Part shown: positions 7,861 to 15,628 of the stretch, one piece after another
Position numbering within the stretch: the first letter of the stretch is position 1
Layout: each line of letters starts with the position of its first letter
Assembly: GCA_030591305.1 (NCBI GenBank)
Contig: JAUVBI010000024.1
Span: 1 to 19,984, forward strand
DNA from: Pseudomonadota bacterium
GTDB taxonomy: Bacteria > Pseudomonadota > Gammaproteobacteria > Pseudomonadales > Halieaceae
DNA: 19,984 nt
Direction of reading: 5' to 3'
Translations under genes and position numbers: made by a program
Notes under the pieces: generated by a model
Seen by the model: only the letters and a program-made list of their open reading frames with translations
Database searches by the model: none
What the model was told of the DNA's origin: nothing

Positions 7861-9036
7861 ATGCTTATTAATTTTTTCCACGGACTCAAAGACTCAGGAA
7901 TACCTGTAACCCCCAGGGAGCTGCTGGACTTGCTGGAGGGTATGACAAAACATGTTGCCTTTGGCAGTATGGACGAGTTCTATTATTTTAGCCGCACCTG
8001 CATGGTAAAGGATGAGAAATACTTCGACCGTTTTGACCGTGCCTTTGGTCTGCATTTTAAGGGGCTGGAGGCGTTGGACGATATTATCGAGGCCCTGATT
8101 CCCGACGACTGGTTACGCTCTGAGTTTATGAAGAACCTCAGTGATGAGGAGAAGGAAAAAATCGAGTCCCTGGGCGGCCTGGAAAAACTGATCGAAGAGT
8201 TCAAAAAAAGGCTTGAGGAGCAGAAGGAGCGCCACGAGGGGGGCAGTAAATGGATAGGCACGGGCGGCACATCCCCCTTTGGTCAACAGGGTTACCACCC
8301 CGAGGGTGTTCGTGTGGGCCCCAACGGCGGCAATAAAAAAGCGGTAAAGGTCTGGGACAAACGCGACTTTAAAAATCTTGACGACAGCGTAGAACTGGGC
8401 ACCCGAAATATCAAAATGGCCCTGCGCCGCCTGCGCAAGTTTGCCCGAACCGGCGCCGCCGATGAACTGGACCTGGATGACACTATCCGCTCAACCGCCA
8501 AAAATGCCGGCTACCTGGATATAAAAATGGTACCCGAGCGCCACAATGCGGTGAAGGTGCTTTTGTTTTTTGATGTGGGAGGCTCCATGGATCCCCACGT
8601 GAAAGTCTGCGAAGAGTTGTTTTCAGCGACGCGCACTGAATTCAAGCACATGGAATATTTTTACTTCCATAACTTCATCTACGAGAGTGCCTGGAAAAAC
8701 AATATCCGCCGCCACAACGAACGCACACCGTTGCTGGATATCATGCATAAATACAGCCACGACTATAAAGTCATATTCATTGGCGATGCCTCTATGTCGC
8801 CCTATGAAATTGCCCAGCCCGGTGGCTCGGTTGAGCACTGGAATGAGGAGGCTGGCGAGGTATGGATGCAGCGCTTGAAGCAGACCTACGAAAAAGTAAT
8901 ATGGATTAACCCGGTGCCTCAGGCCGAGTGGGAATACACCCAGTCAGTTGCCATGACCCACCGGCTTATGGAGGGCCATATGTACCCCCTGAGCCTCAAA
9001 GGACTGGAAGAGGGGATGTCCTACCTGTCCAAGTAG
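7861..9036 (+). CDS. CoxE-like VWA domain protein, partner of MoxR ATPase
   Basis: The 391-residue protein opens MLINFFHGLKDSGIPVTPRE, typical of the CoxE/YeaD-like VWA family. Residues 85-125 are highly charged and probably a coiled coil (KNLSDEEKEKIESLGGLEK and onward). A glycine-rich linker (128-157) leads to the VWA domain at about 228-391. The MIDAS motif reads D238-V-G-G-S242, where the first canonical serine is glycine; GDASMSP (308-314) supplies another conserved element. The glycine variant is, as far as I recall, shared by close homologues, so it need not be a defect. The gene begins five bases after the AAA gene, whose ATPase it is expected to partner. Its 3' end faces the methyltransferase gene with a 9-nt gap and no visible terminator. 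Confidence 0.92.
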   Translation: MLINFFHGLKDSGIPVTPRELLDLLEGMTKHVAFGSMDEFYYFSRTCMVKDEKYFDRFDRAFGLHFKGLEALDDIIEALIPDDWLRSEFMKNLSDEEKEKIESLGGLEKLIEEFKKRLEEQKERHEGGSKWIGTGGTSPFGQQGYHPEGVRVGPNGGNKKAVKVWDKRDFKNLDDSVELGTRNIKMALRRLRKFARTGAADELDLDDTIRSTAKNAGYLDIKMVPERHNAVKVLLFFDVGGSMDPHVKVCEELFSATRTEFKHMEYFYFHNFIYESAWKNNIRRHNERTPLLDIMHKYSHDYKVIFIGDASMSPYEIAQPGGSVEHWNEEAGEVWMQRLKQTYEKVIWINPVPQAEWEYTQSVAMTHRLMEGHMYPLSLKGLEEGMSYLSK

Positions 9037-9045
9037 GGCCCCCGC

Positions 9046-9825
9046 CTAGCCCGCCAGGTTTCCCGCATAGGCGATCAGGCTGGCCGTCACGGCCACGTTA
9101 AGCGATTCCACACCATTGCGCATGGGGATGGCCAGGGCAGTATCTGCCAGTGCACTCACCGCCCGTGAAACCCCCTCTGTCTCATTGCCCAGTACGTAAA
9201 CAATAGACGCATCGTTGCGGTAATCGAACAGGGTGTGCTGGGCATTGGCCTCCAGGGTACAGACAGCCATTCCAGCCGCTTTGCATTGGCTGAGGGCTTC
9301 GGGCAAGTCCTGGCACAGCAGCAGCGGCGCGCGATAGACAGTACCGGCACTGGCCTTGATAACCAGTGGCCCCAGGGCAGCGTTGCCCCTGCGCGACCAG
9401 ATGATGCCATCAATTCTGCCAGCCGCCGCCGAGCGCAGAATCATACCCAGGTTTTGTGGGTTGTTGATGCCATCGAGCGCCAGCAGACGCAGGCCGGAGC
9501 GCCGGGGCAGGGACGACAGGTAATGTTCCAGGGTATTGAATGAAGGGCAGATGATATCCATTGCTACCCCCTGGTCCTGCTTGCCATTTTTTGAAATGCG
9601 GGACAGTTCAATGCGGCTGTGAATGTTGACCGGGATGCTGCGCGACTCAGCGAGATGTTTAATCTCGGCGACAATGCCTTTTTCACTATTGCTGTCGGCC
9701 AGGTGCAGTGCATGGCACTGGAGAGTGGCGTCCTGTAATACTTCCAATACAGCCTTGCGTCCATAGACGGTTAATACGCGGTCGAAAAAGGCTTTTTTGT
9801 CCTGATAGGTGTTGCTGGGGTGCAC
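9046..9825 (-). CDS. TrmH/SpoU-family RNA 2'-O-methyltransferase
   Basis: SpoU (SPOUT) enzymes methylate the ribose 2'-OH of rRNA or tRNA with S-adenosylmethionine. The 259-residue protein shows motif 1 NPQNLGMILRSAAA (122-135, with Asn122 and Arg131), motif 2 YVLGNETEG (210-218) and motif 3 IPMRNGVESLNVAVTAS (233-249), which together build the trefoil-knot active site. An N-terminal substrate-binding region (about 18-95, with YGRKAVLEVL) resembles that of RlmB/TrmH-like rRNA enzymes. The exact RNA target cannot be told from sequence. The start is GTG at 9825 with GGGG eight bases upstream. The IclR gene lies 49 nt upstream on the same strand, so the two may be co-transcribed. Confidence 0.92.
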   Translation of the reverse strand: MHPSNTYQDKKAFFDRVLTVYGRKAVLEVLQDATLQCHALHLADSNSEKGIVAEIKHLAESRSIPVNIHSRIELSRISKNGKQDQGVAMDIICPSFNTLEHYLSSLPRRSGLRLLALDGINNPQNLGMILRSAAAGRIDGIIWSRRGNAALGPLVIKASAGTVYRAPLLLCQDLPEALSQCKAAGMAVCTLEANAQHTLFDYRNDASIVYVLGNETEGVSRAVSALADTALAIPMRNGVESLNVAVTASLIAYAGNLAG

Positions 9826-9874
9826 TAAGTGGACCCCAGCTTACGCGGTGATGGTGTGGGGCTCCCGCTGAACA

Positions 9875-10780
9875 CTAGTTAATTTTCTCTCGACCACTGG
9901 CCAGAGCGGTAACCCGATCTGCAGATTTCTGGATACGCGCAGCAATCTCCTCCACCTCCGATCCGAGAATGGGTTTGTCAAAAGACCCGGCAACAAAACA
10001 CATGACGGGTACTTTCTTGTAGACAAAAACGGGTACCGAAATGGTAGCAATGTTGTAACGCACCTTGGGCTCGATACGATCCAGATGGTAATGCTCATCG
10101 CACAGGTCATGCTGGTATTTATTGGTGATGTCCTCCAACTCGGTCAGGCTCCAGGAGTTGTTGATATGAGACAACTGTTTTGCCAGTTCTGCCCCGGCAT
10201 CCGTTCCCAGAGTTACCTCGTAACCGCGGGCCCTGATGGCAATCAGTGACACGCGCAACTTCTGGTCCAGTCTCTCGTGATAGCCACCGCGCGAGTCGTG
10301 CGCCCGGGTCAGCCAGTCCTCCAGTTGATTGGCGAGGGAAAATGCGGTGAAGCAGGCTGCTACTGGTGCCGTATTGGGCAGGCGTAGTCCCAGCTGAAAA
10401 GAGTCTATGAGGGGGGCCGCGCGACCGTACAGGGCAAGTAAAACCATGTGCATTTTTGAGCGCCCGGTAACGGCAAAACCAATGCCGAGGTCATTCTGCA
10501 GGCTCTCCAGCTCCGGCCGGGCATACTCGAGCACGGGGAACTGGGCAAAGGCGGCATTGCCGGCAGCGATGATTGACGGCCCCAGCCGGTAGGCTTTGGT
10601 CTTGGGGTGCTGCACCAGGAAGCCGTAGTTGGACATGGTGGTCAAAATGGCATGGCATGTGGCCTTGTTAAGGTTCAGTCGCCGGGTCATTTCGGTGAGC
10701 CCGAAGGCCTGGTGGGGATTTGCCATTAACAGATCCAGAATTGCCAGGGCTCTGGCCGTCGGCTGAGAAAATAAGGCCAA
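9875..10780 (-). CDS. IclR-family transcriptional regulator
   Basis: IclR proteins are dimeric or tetrameric repressors or activators that sense small carboxylates or aromatics. The 301-residue protein has an N-terminal winged helix (about 5-65): PTARALAILDLLMANP, then a recognition helix around LNLNKATCHAILTTMSNYGF and wing KTKAYRLGPS. The C-terminal effector domain (about 80-255) contains RGYEVTLGTDAGAEL and a SVPVFV segment near residue 250, a typical IclR position. The only in-frame start that keeps the whole helix-turn-helix is TTG at 10780; GGAG lies 10 nt upstream. No catabolic operon is adjacent, so its target is unclear. The upstream region carries a long-spaced CCCAATAA/TTATTGGG inverted repeat that could be its operator. 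Confidence 0.9.
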   Translation of the reverse strand: MALFSQPTARALAILDLLMANPHQAFGLTEMTRRLNLNKATCHAILTTMSNYGFLVQHPKTKAYRLGPSIIAAGNAAFAQFPVLEYARPELESLQNDLGIGFAVTGRSKMHMVLLALYGRAAPLIDSFQLGLRLPNTAPVAACFTAFSLANQLEDWLTRAHDSRGGYHERLDQKLRVSLIAIRARGYEVTLGTDAGAELAKQLSHINNSWSLTELEDITNKYQHDLCDEHYHLDRIEPKVRYNIATISVPVFVYKKVPVMCFVAGSFDKPILGSEVEEIAARIQKSADRVTALASGREKIN

Positions 10781-10792
10781 GGTATTTGAACT

Positions 10793-10862
10793 CCCAATAA
10801 AAGGTGGAATAAGCTGGGGTTTATATTATTGTACCCGGTGGGAATAGTAATGTCTTATTGGG
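10793..10862. promoter_or_regulatory. Inverted and direct repeats between the divergent IclR and glutaredoxin-like genes
   Basis: CCCAATAA (10793-10800) and TTATTGGG (10855-10862) form a perfect 8-bp inverted repeat across 54 bases. Between them GGTGGAATAAG (10803-10813) is echoed by GGTGGGAATAG (10838-10848). The arrangement lies in the 142-nt gap between the leftward regulator gene and the rightward glutaredoxin-like gene, so it could be a control site for one or both. I cannot define a promoter box with confidence. Confidence 0.3.
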
Positions 10863-10922
10863 CCTAAATTCAAGTACCAAACATCTTCAGAATCAGTTTC
10901 GGAACAGGGGGAGTATGCAGCG

Positions 10923-11177
10923 ATGGTGACAGCTAAATCGGCGACAGGGCTGGTGTTATTTGGCACGTCAGCCTGCCATTTGTGTGAGCTCGCCCAGGAA
11001 ATGCTGGAGAATTACAGAGAAAACTGTGCCGAAATTCAGTATACCCACAGCGATATCAGCGAATGCGATGAATTATTCCAGCAATACGGCTTAAAAATAC
11101 CGGTGTTGCGTCGCGACGATGGGCTGGAACTGAACTGGCCCTTCTGCGTGGATGAACTGGCCCGCTTTCTGACGTGA
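10923..11177 (+). CDS. Glutaredoxin-like thiol protein
   Basis: The 84-residue protein has a thioredoxin fold pattern: a first strand GLVLFGTSAC, the redox motif C18-H-L-C21, a second strand IQYTHSDIS, and the cis-proline site KIPVL (Pro60) followed by RRDDGLELNWPF. These are the marks of the glutaredoxin-like DUF836 group, small disulphide oxidoreductases whose partners are mostly unknown. Both active-site cysteines are present, so it is likely able to form a disulphide. The ATG at 10923 is preceded by AGGGGGA at about 10 nt. It is transcribed divergently from the IclR gene and ends one base before the convergent universal stress protein gene. Confidence 0.88.
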   Translation: MVTAKSATGLVLFGTSACHLCELAQEMLENYRENCAEIQYTHSDISECDELFQQYGLKIPVLRRDDGLELNWPFCVDELARFLT

Positions 11178-11178
11178 G

Positions 11179-11613
11179 TTAATCGCCGACTCGCACTGCC
11201 AGCACATCGCATCCAGCGCCGTGTAACACGCCGTTGGCCGTGGACCCCAGCAGCAATGCGAGCCCGTGGCGCCCGTGGCTGCCAATAACGATCAGGTCCA
11301 CGCCTGTTTCCTTGGCCTGAGCGTGCACCTCAACCTCCGGGCGACCCAGCACGATATGTTGTTTGTCCTCGGCAATACCCTGTTTTTCACCAAATCGCTT
11401 TAACTGCGCTGATGCCTGCTGTTGAATTTCGTCCTGTATACCGGAGAAGTCCATGGGAATATCACCGCCGTAGGCAAAACTCAGTGGCTCAATAACATGG
11501 ATAATATGCAGTTCTGCGCTATTGTTGGCTGCTATGGCGAGTGCGCGCTGAATCACAGCGGAGGAATCATCGCTGAGATCAACAGCCACCAAAATTTTTG
11601 TATAGTCGGACAT
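11179..11613 (-). CDS. Universal stress protein, UspA family
   Basis: The 144-residue single-domain protein shows the family pattern: KILVAVDLSDDS at the N-terminus with the ATP-contact Asp, a central HIIHVIEPLSF strand, and the C-terminal nucleotide loop VIGSHGRHGLALLLGSTAN (109-127). The loop has GxxG followed by eight residues before GS, one fewer than the classical spacing, so ATP binding is likely but not certain. Such proteins promote survival during starvation and oxidative stress in the cytoplasm. A near-perfect Shine-Dalgarno GGAGGTGA sits just upstream of the ATG. The gene converges on the glutaredoxin-like gene with one base between the stop codons. Confidence 0.95.
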   Translation of the reverse strand: MSDYTKILVAVDLSDDSSAVIQRALAIAANNSAELHIIHVIEPLSFAYGGDIPMDFSGIQDEIQQQASAQLKRFGEKQGIAEDKQHIVLGRPEVEVHAQAKETGVDLIVIGSHGRHGLALLLGSTANGVLHGAGCDVLAVRVGD

Positions 11614-11642
11614 GAATCACCTCCGGTTAGATAGATTGCTTA

Positions 11643-11670
11643 CTTATAGCATAGAATAGGCGCAGGGTAA
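11643..11670 (-). promoter_or_regulatory. Possible promoter of the universal stress protein gene
   Basis: On the minus strand TTACCC (11670-11665) precedes a 16-base spacer and TATAAG (11648-11643). The -10 box is good (five of six) and the -35 box is weak. It would give a leader of about 28 nt ending in the strong Shine-Dalgarno before 11613. Confidence 0.35.
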
Positions 11671-11705
11671 TATAACACCCCTGTGACCTCGCCCATAACC
11701 TTGAT

Positions 11706-12176
11706 TTGGATCAGAAGCCTACTGTGATCTACCTGCTCATTATTTTTGTCATAGCGCTGGCCCTGGCGCCACTGCTGCACATGGTGCCCAGCAAATACCA
11801 ACGTCGCGTTGCGCGATTGCGGGAGTTTGCCGCCCTGCAGGGCCTGTTTGTCGAGTTCAGGTCGGTTCCCGATGGCGCGCTCACAGCGGCGGAGAGTGCA
11901 GGGCATACACCGGGTAAGACAATTTATTACGGCCTTCGCCACCCCACCACGGGGCGTATGGACAGGTCTCGGGCCGCTTGGGTATACAGTGATCAGGGCT
12001 GGCGCAGCCTGCCCAGAGGGCGCGCAGTTCCCACCTCCCTGGAGAGCTTGCCCAGTACGGTATTTGCCGTCAGTCGGGATGAGGGAAGCTGTGGAATCTA
12101 CTGGCAGGAGAGGGGGGATGAACTGGAAATCAGGCAGATCCAGCAGGTGTTAAATCGCCTGATCGAAGGGAGTTAG
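11706..12176 (+). CDS. Membrane-anchored hypothetical protein upstream of topA
   Basis: I cannot name a function. The 156-residue product has one N-terminal membrane helix (VIYLLIIFVIALALAPLLH, about 7-25) followed by basic PSKYQRRVARLREFA, which points to a cytoplasmic body of about 125 residues. That body contains tryptophans and two segments of mixed charge but no recognisable catalytic motif. A similar single-helix protein precedes topA in Pseudomonas, so it appears to be a conserved neighbour. The start is uncertain: TTG at 11706 keeps six extra residues, while GTG at 11724 starts right at the helix; neither has a strong ribosome-binding site. It stops 130 nt before topA, in front of a strong topA promoter. 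Confidence 0.72.
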   Translation: MDQKPTVIYLLIIFVIALALAPLLHMVPSKYQRRVARLREFAALQGLFVEFRSVPDGALTAAESAGHTPGKTIYYGLRHPTTGRMDRSRAAWVYSDQGWRSLPRGRAVPTSLESLPSTVFAVSRDEGSCGIYWQERGDELEIRQIQQVLNRLIEGS

Positions 12177-12199
12177 TCCTGAAATTTTAGTTTTTTTGC

Positions 12200-12228
12200 T
12201 TGACCGGGGCGCCGTTGGGTTTTATATA
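12200..12228 (+). promoter_or_regulatory. Predicted sigma-70 promoter of topA
   Basis: TTGACC (12200-12205), a 17-base GC-rich spacer and TATATA (12223-12228) form a near-consensus promoter in the 130-nt gap before topA. Transcription would begin near 12235, giving a leader of about 70 nt. A GC-rich discriminator region after the -10 would be expected for a supercoiling-sensitive topA promoter; here it reads TGCCAGCC, which is moderately GC-rich. Confidence 0.6.
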
Positions 12229-12306
12229 TGCCAGCCTTTGACGCACGCTTTGTGTGTAAACAGGCTATTTTGTATCTGTCATTAATAGGGGCAAACAAAG
12301 AATTCC

Positions 12307-14970
12307 ATGGGTAAATCACTAGTTATTGTCGAGTCACCCGCTAAAGCGAAAACGATAAACAAGTACCTGGGCTCTGACTTTATCGTCAAATCCAGTGTGG
12401 GTCATATTCGTGATCTGCCTACAGCGGGCAGTAGCAAGGCTGCTGTCGACCCTAAAAAAAGGGCCGCCCAGGCTGCCAAGACCCGTAAGATGGCGCCCGA
12501 TAAGAAAGCGGCCTACAAAAAGAAAAAATCCCGGGAGCAGCTCATTCGCCGTATGGGTATCGACCCGGCGAAGGGCTGGGAGGCCAATTACCAAATTTTG
12601 CCGGGTAAGGAAAAAGTCGTCAATGAGCTGATAAAGCTGGCCGCCAACAGCGATAAAATCTATCTCGCCACTGACCTGGACAGGGAGGGGGAGGCCATTG
12701 CCTGGCATTTGCGCGAGGCCATAGGCGGTGATGCCGACCGCTATCAGCGCGTGGTATTTAATGAAATTACCAAGAAGGCGATAACCGAGGCATTCGAACA
12801 CCCGACAGAGCTCGACCAGGATCGGGTGAATGCCCAGCAGGCCCGGCGTTTTCTGGATCGTGTGGTGGGCTATATGGTGTCACCCCTGCTGTGGGCCAAG
12901 GTCGCCAGGGGCTTGTCCGCCGGTCGCGTACAGTCGGTGGCAGTGCGTCTGATTGTCGAGCGGGAGCGGGAGATTCACGCCTTTGTGCCGGAGGAGTTCT
13001 GGGAGATCCACGCGGATCTACTGGCGCTTCAGGACCAGCAGATCCGTTTTGAAGTACGTAAATATCAGGGCGAGAAATTCCGCCCCGGAACCGAGTCGGA
13101 GACGGTGAAGGCCACTGCGGAACTGCAGCAGCTCCCCTATGTGGTCAGCCGCCGTAAAGACAAGGCGACGCGTTCCAAGCCCTCGGCACCTTTCATTACC
13201 TCGACGCTGCAACAGGCCGCCAGTACCCGGCTGGGCTTCAGTGTCAAGAAAACCATGATGATGGCACAGCGCCTGTACGAGGCGGGTTACATCACCTACA
13301 TGCGGACAGACTCAACCAATCTCAGCGCCGACGCGATCACATCCTGTCGCCAGTACATTGACAATAACTTCTCGTCGCGTTACTTGCCCGACGCCCCCAG
13401 GCTCTATTCGTCCAAGGACGGCGCCCAGGAGGCACACGAGGCTATTCGCCCCTCTGACGTGTACGTACCACAATCGGCATTGAATGGCATGGAGCGTGAT
13501 GCAGAGCGCCTGTATGAGCTGATATGGCGACAGTTTGTGGCATGCCAGATGGCAAACGCAGAATATACCTCAACCACAGTGACGGTGAGCGCGGGCGATT
13601 ACGAATTGAATACCAAGGGGCGCATCATTCGCTTTGATGGCCACACTGCCGTACAGGCACCGGGTGGGCGCAAGGGCGAGGATGTCCTTCTGCCGGACAT
13701 CGCCGAGGGAGACACGCTGACCCTGAAGGCGCTGGACCCGAAACAACATTTTACCAAACCGGCGCCCCGCTATGGCGAGGCCAGCCTGGTGCGCGAGCTG
13801 GAGAAACGCGGTATTGGTCGCCCCTCTACCTACGCGGCTATTATTTCCACCATTCAGGACCGGGGCTACGCACGGCTGGAGAACAAGCGTTTCTACGCCG
13901 AGAAAATGGGTGATATCGTCACCCAGCGCCTGCAGAGCTGTTTTAGCGAGCTACTCGATTATGGCTTTACCGCTTCGATGGAAGAGCGCCTGGATGAAGT
14001 GGCTGAGGGCAAACTGGACTGGCGCGACCTGCTCGACCTGTTTTACAGTGATTTCAGTAAGCTGCTGGAAAGTGCCGAGGAGCCTCAACCCGGTGGCATG
14101 CAGCCCAACGAGCCCACCCTGACCGACATTCCCTGTCCTACCTGCGACCGCCCCATGCAGGTTCGAACCGCTAGTACCGGTGTCTTTTTGGGGTGCTCAG
14201 GCTACGCACTGCCACCCAAGGAGCGTTGTAAAAAAACCATAAACCTCACCGCCGGTGATGAGGCCATTCGCGAAGATGCTGATGATGAGGCCGAGTCGCG
14301 TCAATTGATAACCCGGCGTCGCTGCGGTTTGTGTAATACCGCCATGGACAGCTACCTGATCGACGAAGATCGCAAGTTACACGTCTGCGGCAATAACCCC
14401 GATTGTCCCGGCTTTGACGTTGAGCACGGAAAATTCAAAATCAAGGGTTATGAAGGGCCTATCCTGGAGTGTGACAAGTGCGGCGCAGAAATGCAGCTGA
14501 AGAATGGTCGCTTTGGCAAATACTTTGGCTGTACCTCCGAGAGCTGCAAGAATACACGCAAGTTGCTCAGGAGTGGAGAGGCGGCGCCCCCTAAAATGGA
14601 CCCGGTACCCATGCCGGAGCTGGCCTGTGTCAAAGTAGAGGATCATTACATTCTCAGGGATGGCGCAGCGGGTCTGTTTCTTGCGGCCAGTCAGTTTCCG
14701 CGCAACCGGGAGACCCGGGCACCGCTGGTGGACGAAATTTTGCCTCACCAGGATGAAATCGATCCCAAGTATAGCTTTTTGTTTACGGCTCCGGCCCATG
14801 ATCGTAAGGGCAACCGTGCGCAAATTCGCTACAGTCGAAAAACCAAAGAACAGTATGTGATGACTGAAAAAGCCGGGAAGGCAACGGGTTGGAAAGCGTT
14901 CTATCGCAACGGTAAGTGGGACGAGGAAATACCCAAAAAGAAAGTGAAGAGCCGCGTTAAGAAGGTATGA
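12307..14970 (+). CDS. topA: DNA topoisomerase I
   Basis: Type IA topoisomerase relaxes negative supercoils behind RNA polymerase. The 887-residue protein has a Toprim domain with E9 in [12 protein letters not shown] and the metal triad D123, D125 and E127 in [10 protein letters not shown]. The catalytic tyrosine is Y331 in [11 protein letters not shown] lysine-rich insertion (about 45-75) interrupts the Toprim region, as in Pseudomonas TopA. Near the C-terminus are three zinc-ribbon segments with CPTC...[17 protein letters not shown]...CGNNPDC and CDKC...GCTSESC, followed by TopA-type C-terminal repeats and a basic tail. Start at ATG 12307, 72 nt after the predicted start site. The stop overlaps the next gene by four bases. 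Confidence 0.97.
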   Translation: MGKSLVIVESPAKAKTINKYLGSDFIVKSSVGHIRDLPTAGSSKAAVDPKKRAAQAAKTRKMAPDKKAAYKKKKSREQLIRRMGIDPAKGWEANYQILPGKEKVVNELIKLAANSDKIYLATDLDREGEAIAWHLREAIGGDADRYQRVVFNEITKKAITEAFEHPTELDQDRVNAQQARRFLDRVVGYMVSPLLWAKVARGLSAGRVQSVAVRLIVEREREIHAFVPEEFWEIHADLLALQDQQIRFEVRKYQGEKFRPGTESETVKATAELQQLPYVVSRRKDKATRSKPSAPFITSTLQQAASTRLGFSVKKTMMMAQRLYEAGYITYMRTDSTNLSADAITSCRQYIDNNFSSRYLPDAPRLYSSKDGAQEAHEAIRPSDVYVPQSALNGMERDAERLYELIWRQFVACQMANAEYTSTTVTVSAGDYELNTKGRIIRFDGHTAVQAPGGRKGEDVLLPDIAEGDTLTLKALDPKQHFTKPAPRYGEASLVRELEKRGIGRPSTYAAIISTIQDRGYARLENKRFYAEKMGDIVTQRLQSCFSELLDYGFTASMEERLDEVAEGKLDWRDLLDLFYSDFSKLLESAEEPQPGGMQPNEPTLTDIPCPTCDRPMQVRTASTGVFLGCSGYALPPKERCKKTINLTAGDEAIREDADDEAESRQLITRRRCGLCNTAMDSYLIDEDRKLHVCGNNPDCPGFDVEHGKFKIKGYEGPILECDKCGAEMQLKNGRFGKYFGCTSESCKNTRKLLRSGEAAPPKMDPVPMPELACVKVEDHYILRDGAAGLFLAASQFPRNRETRAPLVDEILPHQDEIDPKYSFLFTAPAHDRKGNRAQIRYSRKTKEQYVMTEKAGKATGWKAFYRNGKWDEEIPKKKVKSRVKKV

Positions 14971-15452
14971 GTAGTCCCAGGGCACTGGCAAACCAAAAGC
15001 TCTACCACGCGAGAATACTGATTGATTCCTGGCGAGTGGCCCTGGGTGAAGAGCAGGTCGCCAGCACCGTGTTGGAGCAGGCCTTTGGCATTGCTATCTG
15101 CGACCACCTGGCTGCCGCCTACGGCTGGTTTTTGCTTGAAATAGCCCAACCCGCCGACATGCCTGCTACTCCGCCCCGTGGCTGTGCCCAACTCCCCGCT
15201 GTGGCTGAAGGGCGAGAAACACCCCCTGAAATTCTCGAGTTCCAGCAACTGGAGCGTGAGAGCTGGCTGGCTCAAATACTCGACCCTGTTTTCAGGAAAA
15301 GTGGGCGCCATAGCGGCGGTGGGGTGGCCAGAAGTCCGCAAAATCTCGCCCTACAGAGTGAGCAGGATTTTGGGCCGCTGGATGCCGAGCAGTGGCACGG
15401 TGAGCTGAGTGCACTGTTTGAGCGAATGACAGATTCGCTGGAGGAATATTAA
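14967..15452 (+). CDS. DUF6586 family protein, coupled to topA
   Basis: The 161-residue, mostly helical protein starts [20 protein letters not shown] and matches my memory of the DUF6586 family, which follows topA in Pseudomonas (PA3009-like). It has no signal peptide, no membrane helix and no catalytic motif, so it should be cytoplasmic. The family function is unknown. The ATGA overlap with topA suggests translational coupling and roughly equimolar need. Residues 95-125 look less conserved and more polar. Five bases after its stop codon a dense repeat array begins, so its mRNA 3' end probably lies within or near that hairpin. Confidence 0.85.
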   Translation: MSSPRALANQKLYHARILIDSWRVALGEEQVASTVLEQAFGIAICDHLAAAYGWFLLEIAQPADMPATPPRGCAQLPAVAEGRETPPEILEFQQLERESWLAQILDPVFRKSGRHSGGGVARSPQNLALQSEQDFGPLDAEQWHGELSALFERMTDSLEEY

Positions 15453-15456
15453 AGCT

Positions 15457-15492
15457 GGGGATTAAACCGGGGATTAAACCGGGGATTAAACC
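15457..15492. repeat. Three tandem 12-bp repeats
   Basis: The unit GGGGATTAAACC occurs three times without a gap (15457-15468, 15469-15480, 15481-15492). The third copy leads directly into the left arm of the long inverted repeat, whose own opening carries the same ATTAAACCGGGG words. The tandem copies look like slippage or partial duplication at the edge of the element. Confidence 0.95.
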
Positions 15493-15579
15493 GGGGACAG
15501 ACCCCTATTTATTTCACATTAAACCGGGGACAGTCCCCGGTTTAATGTGAAATAAATAGGGGTCTGTCCCCGGTTTAAT
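15485..15579. repeat. Perfect 46-bp inverted repeat (REP-like palindrome)
   Basis: Left arm 15485-15530 and right arm 15534-15579 are perfect reverse complements separated only by CAG (15531-15533). Each arm contains smaller dyads of the form GGGGACAGACCCC (15493-15505 and, reversed, 15559-15571); the centre GGGGACAGTCCCC is again a dyad. A further partial copy, GGGTCTGTCCCCGGTTT, follows at 15581-15597. The GGGGACAGACCCC word is one I associate with dispersed REP-like repeats near REP-associated transposases in marine proteobacteria, but no transposase is present here. As RNA the array would fold into a very stable hairpin and could protect or end the topA transcript; there is no T-tract of an intrinsic terminator. 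Confidence 0.95.
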
Positions 15580-15608
15580 TGGGTCTGTCCCCGGTTTGCT
15601 GCTAGAAT
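15579..15608 (+). promoter_or_regulatory. Possible promoter at the right edge of the repeat array
   Basis: TTGGGT (15579-15584), an 18-base spacer and TAGAAT (15603-15608) resemble a sigma-70 promoter with a good -10 and a weak -35. The -35 falls in the last partial repeat copy. It would drive the small gene that starts 20 to 33 nt downstream. Confidence 0.3.
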
Positions 15609-15628
15609 GGCGCCGTTTCTGATTATGT

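Noticed and set aside
8204..8214. A7 run in the CoxE-like gene that could be slippery or an error
   Set aside because: The frame continues through conserved family sequence on both sides, so no frameshift is implied.
12454..12466. A-rich slippery-looking run in topA (CCT AAA AAA AGG)
   Set aside because: No SD-like element at the right distance, no compelling hairpin, and both domains on either side are needed for a full TopA.
15457..15597. CRISPR array
   Set aside because: Units are contiguous 12-bp copies and an inverted repeat without unique spacers; no cas genes.
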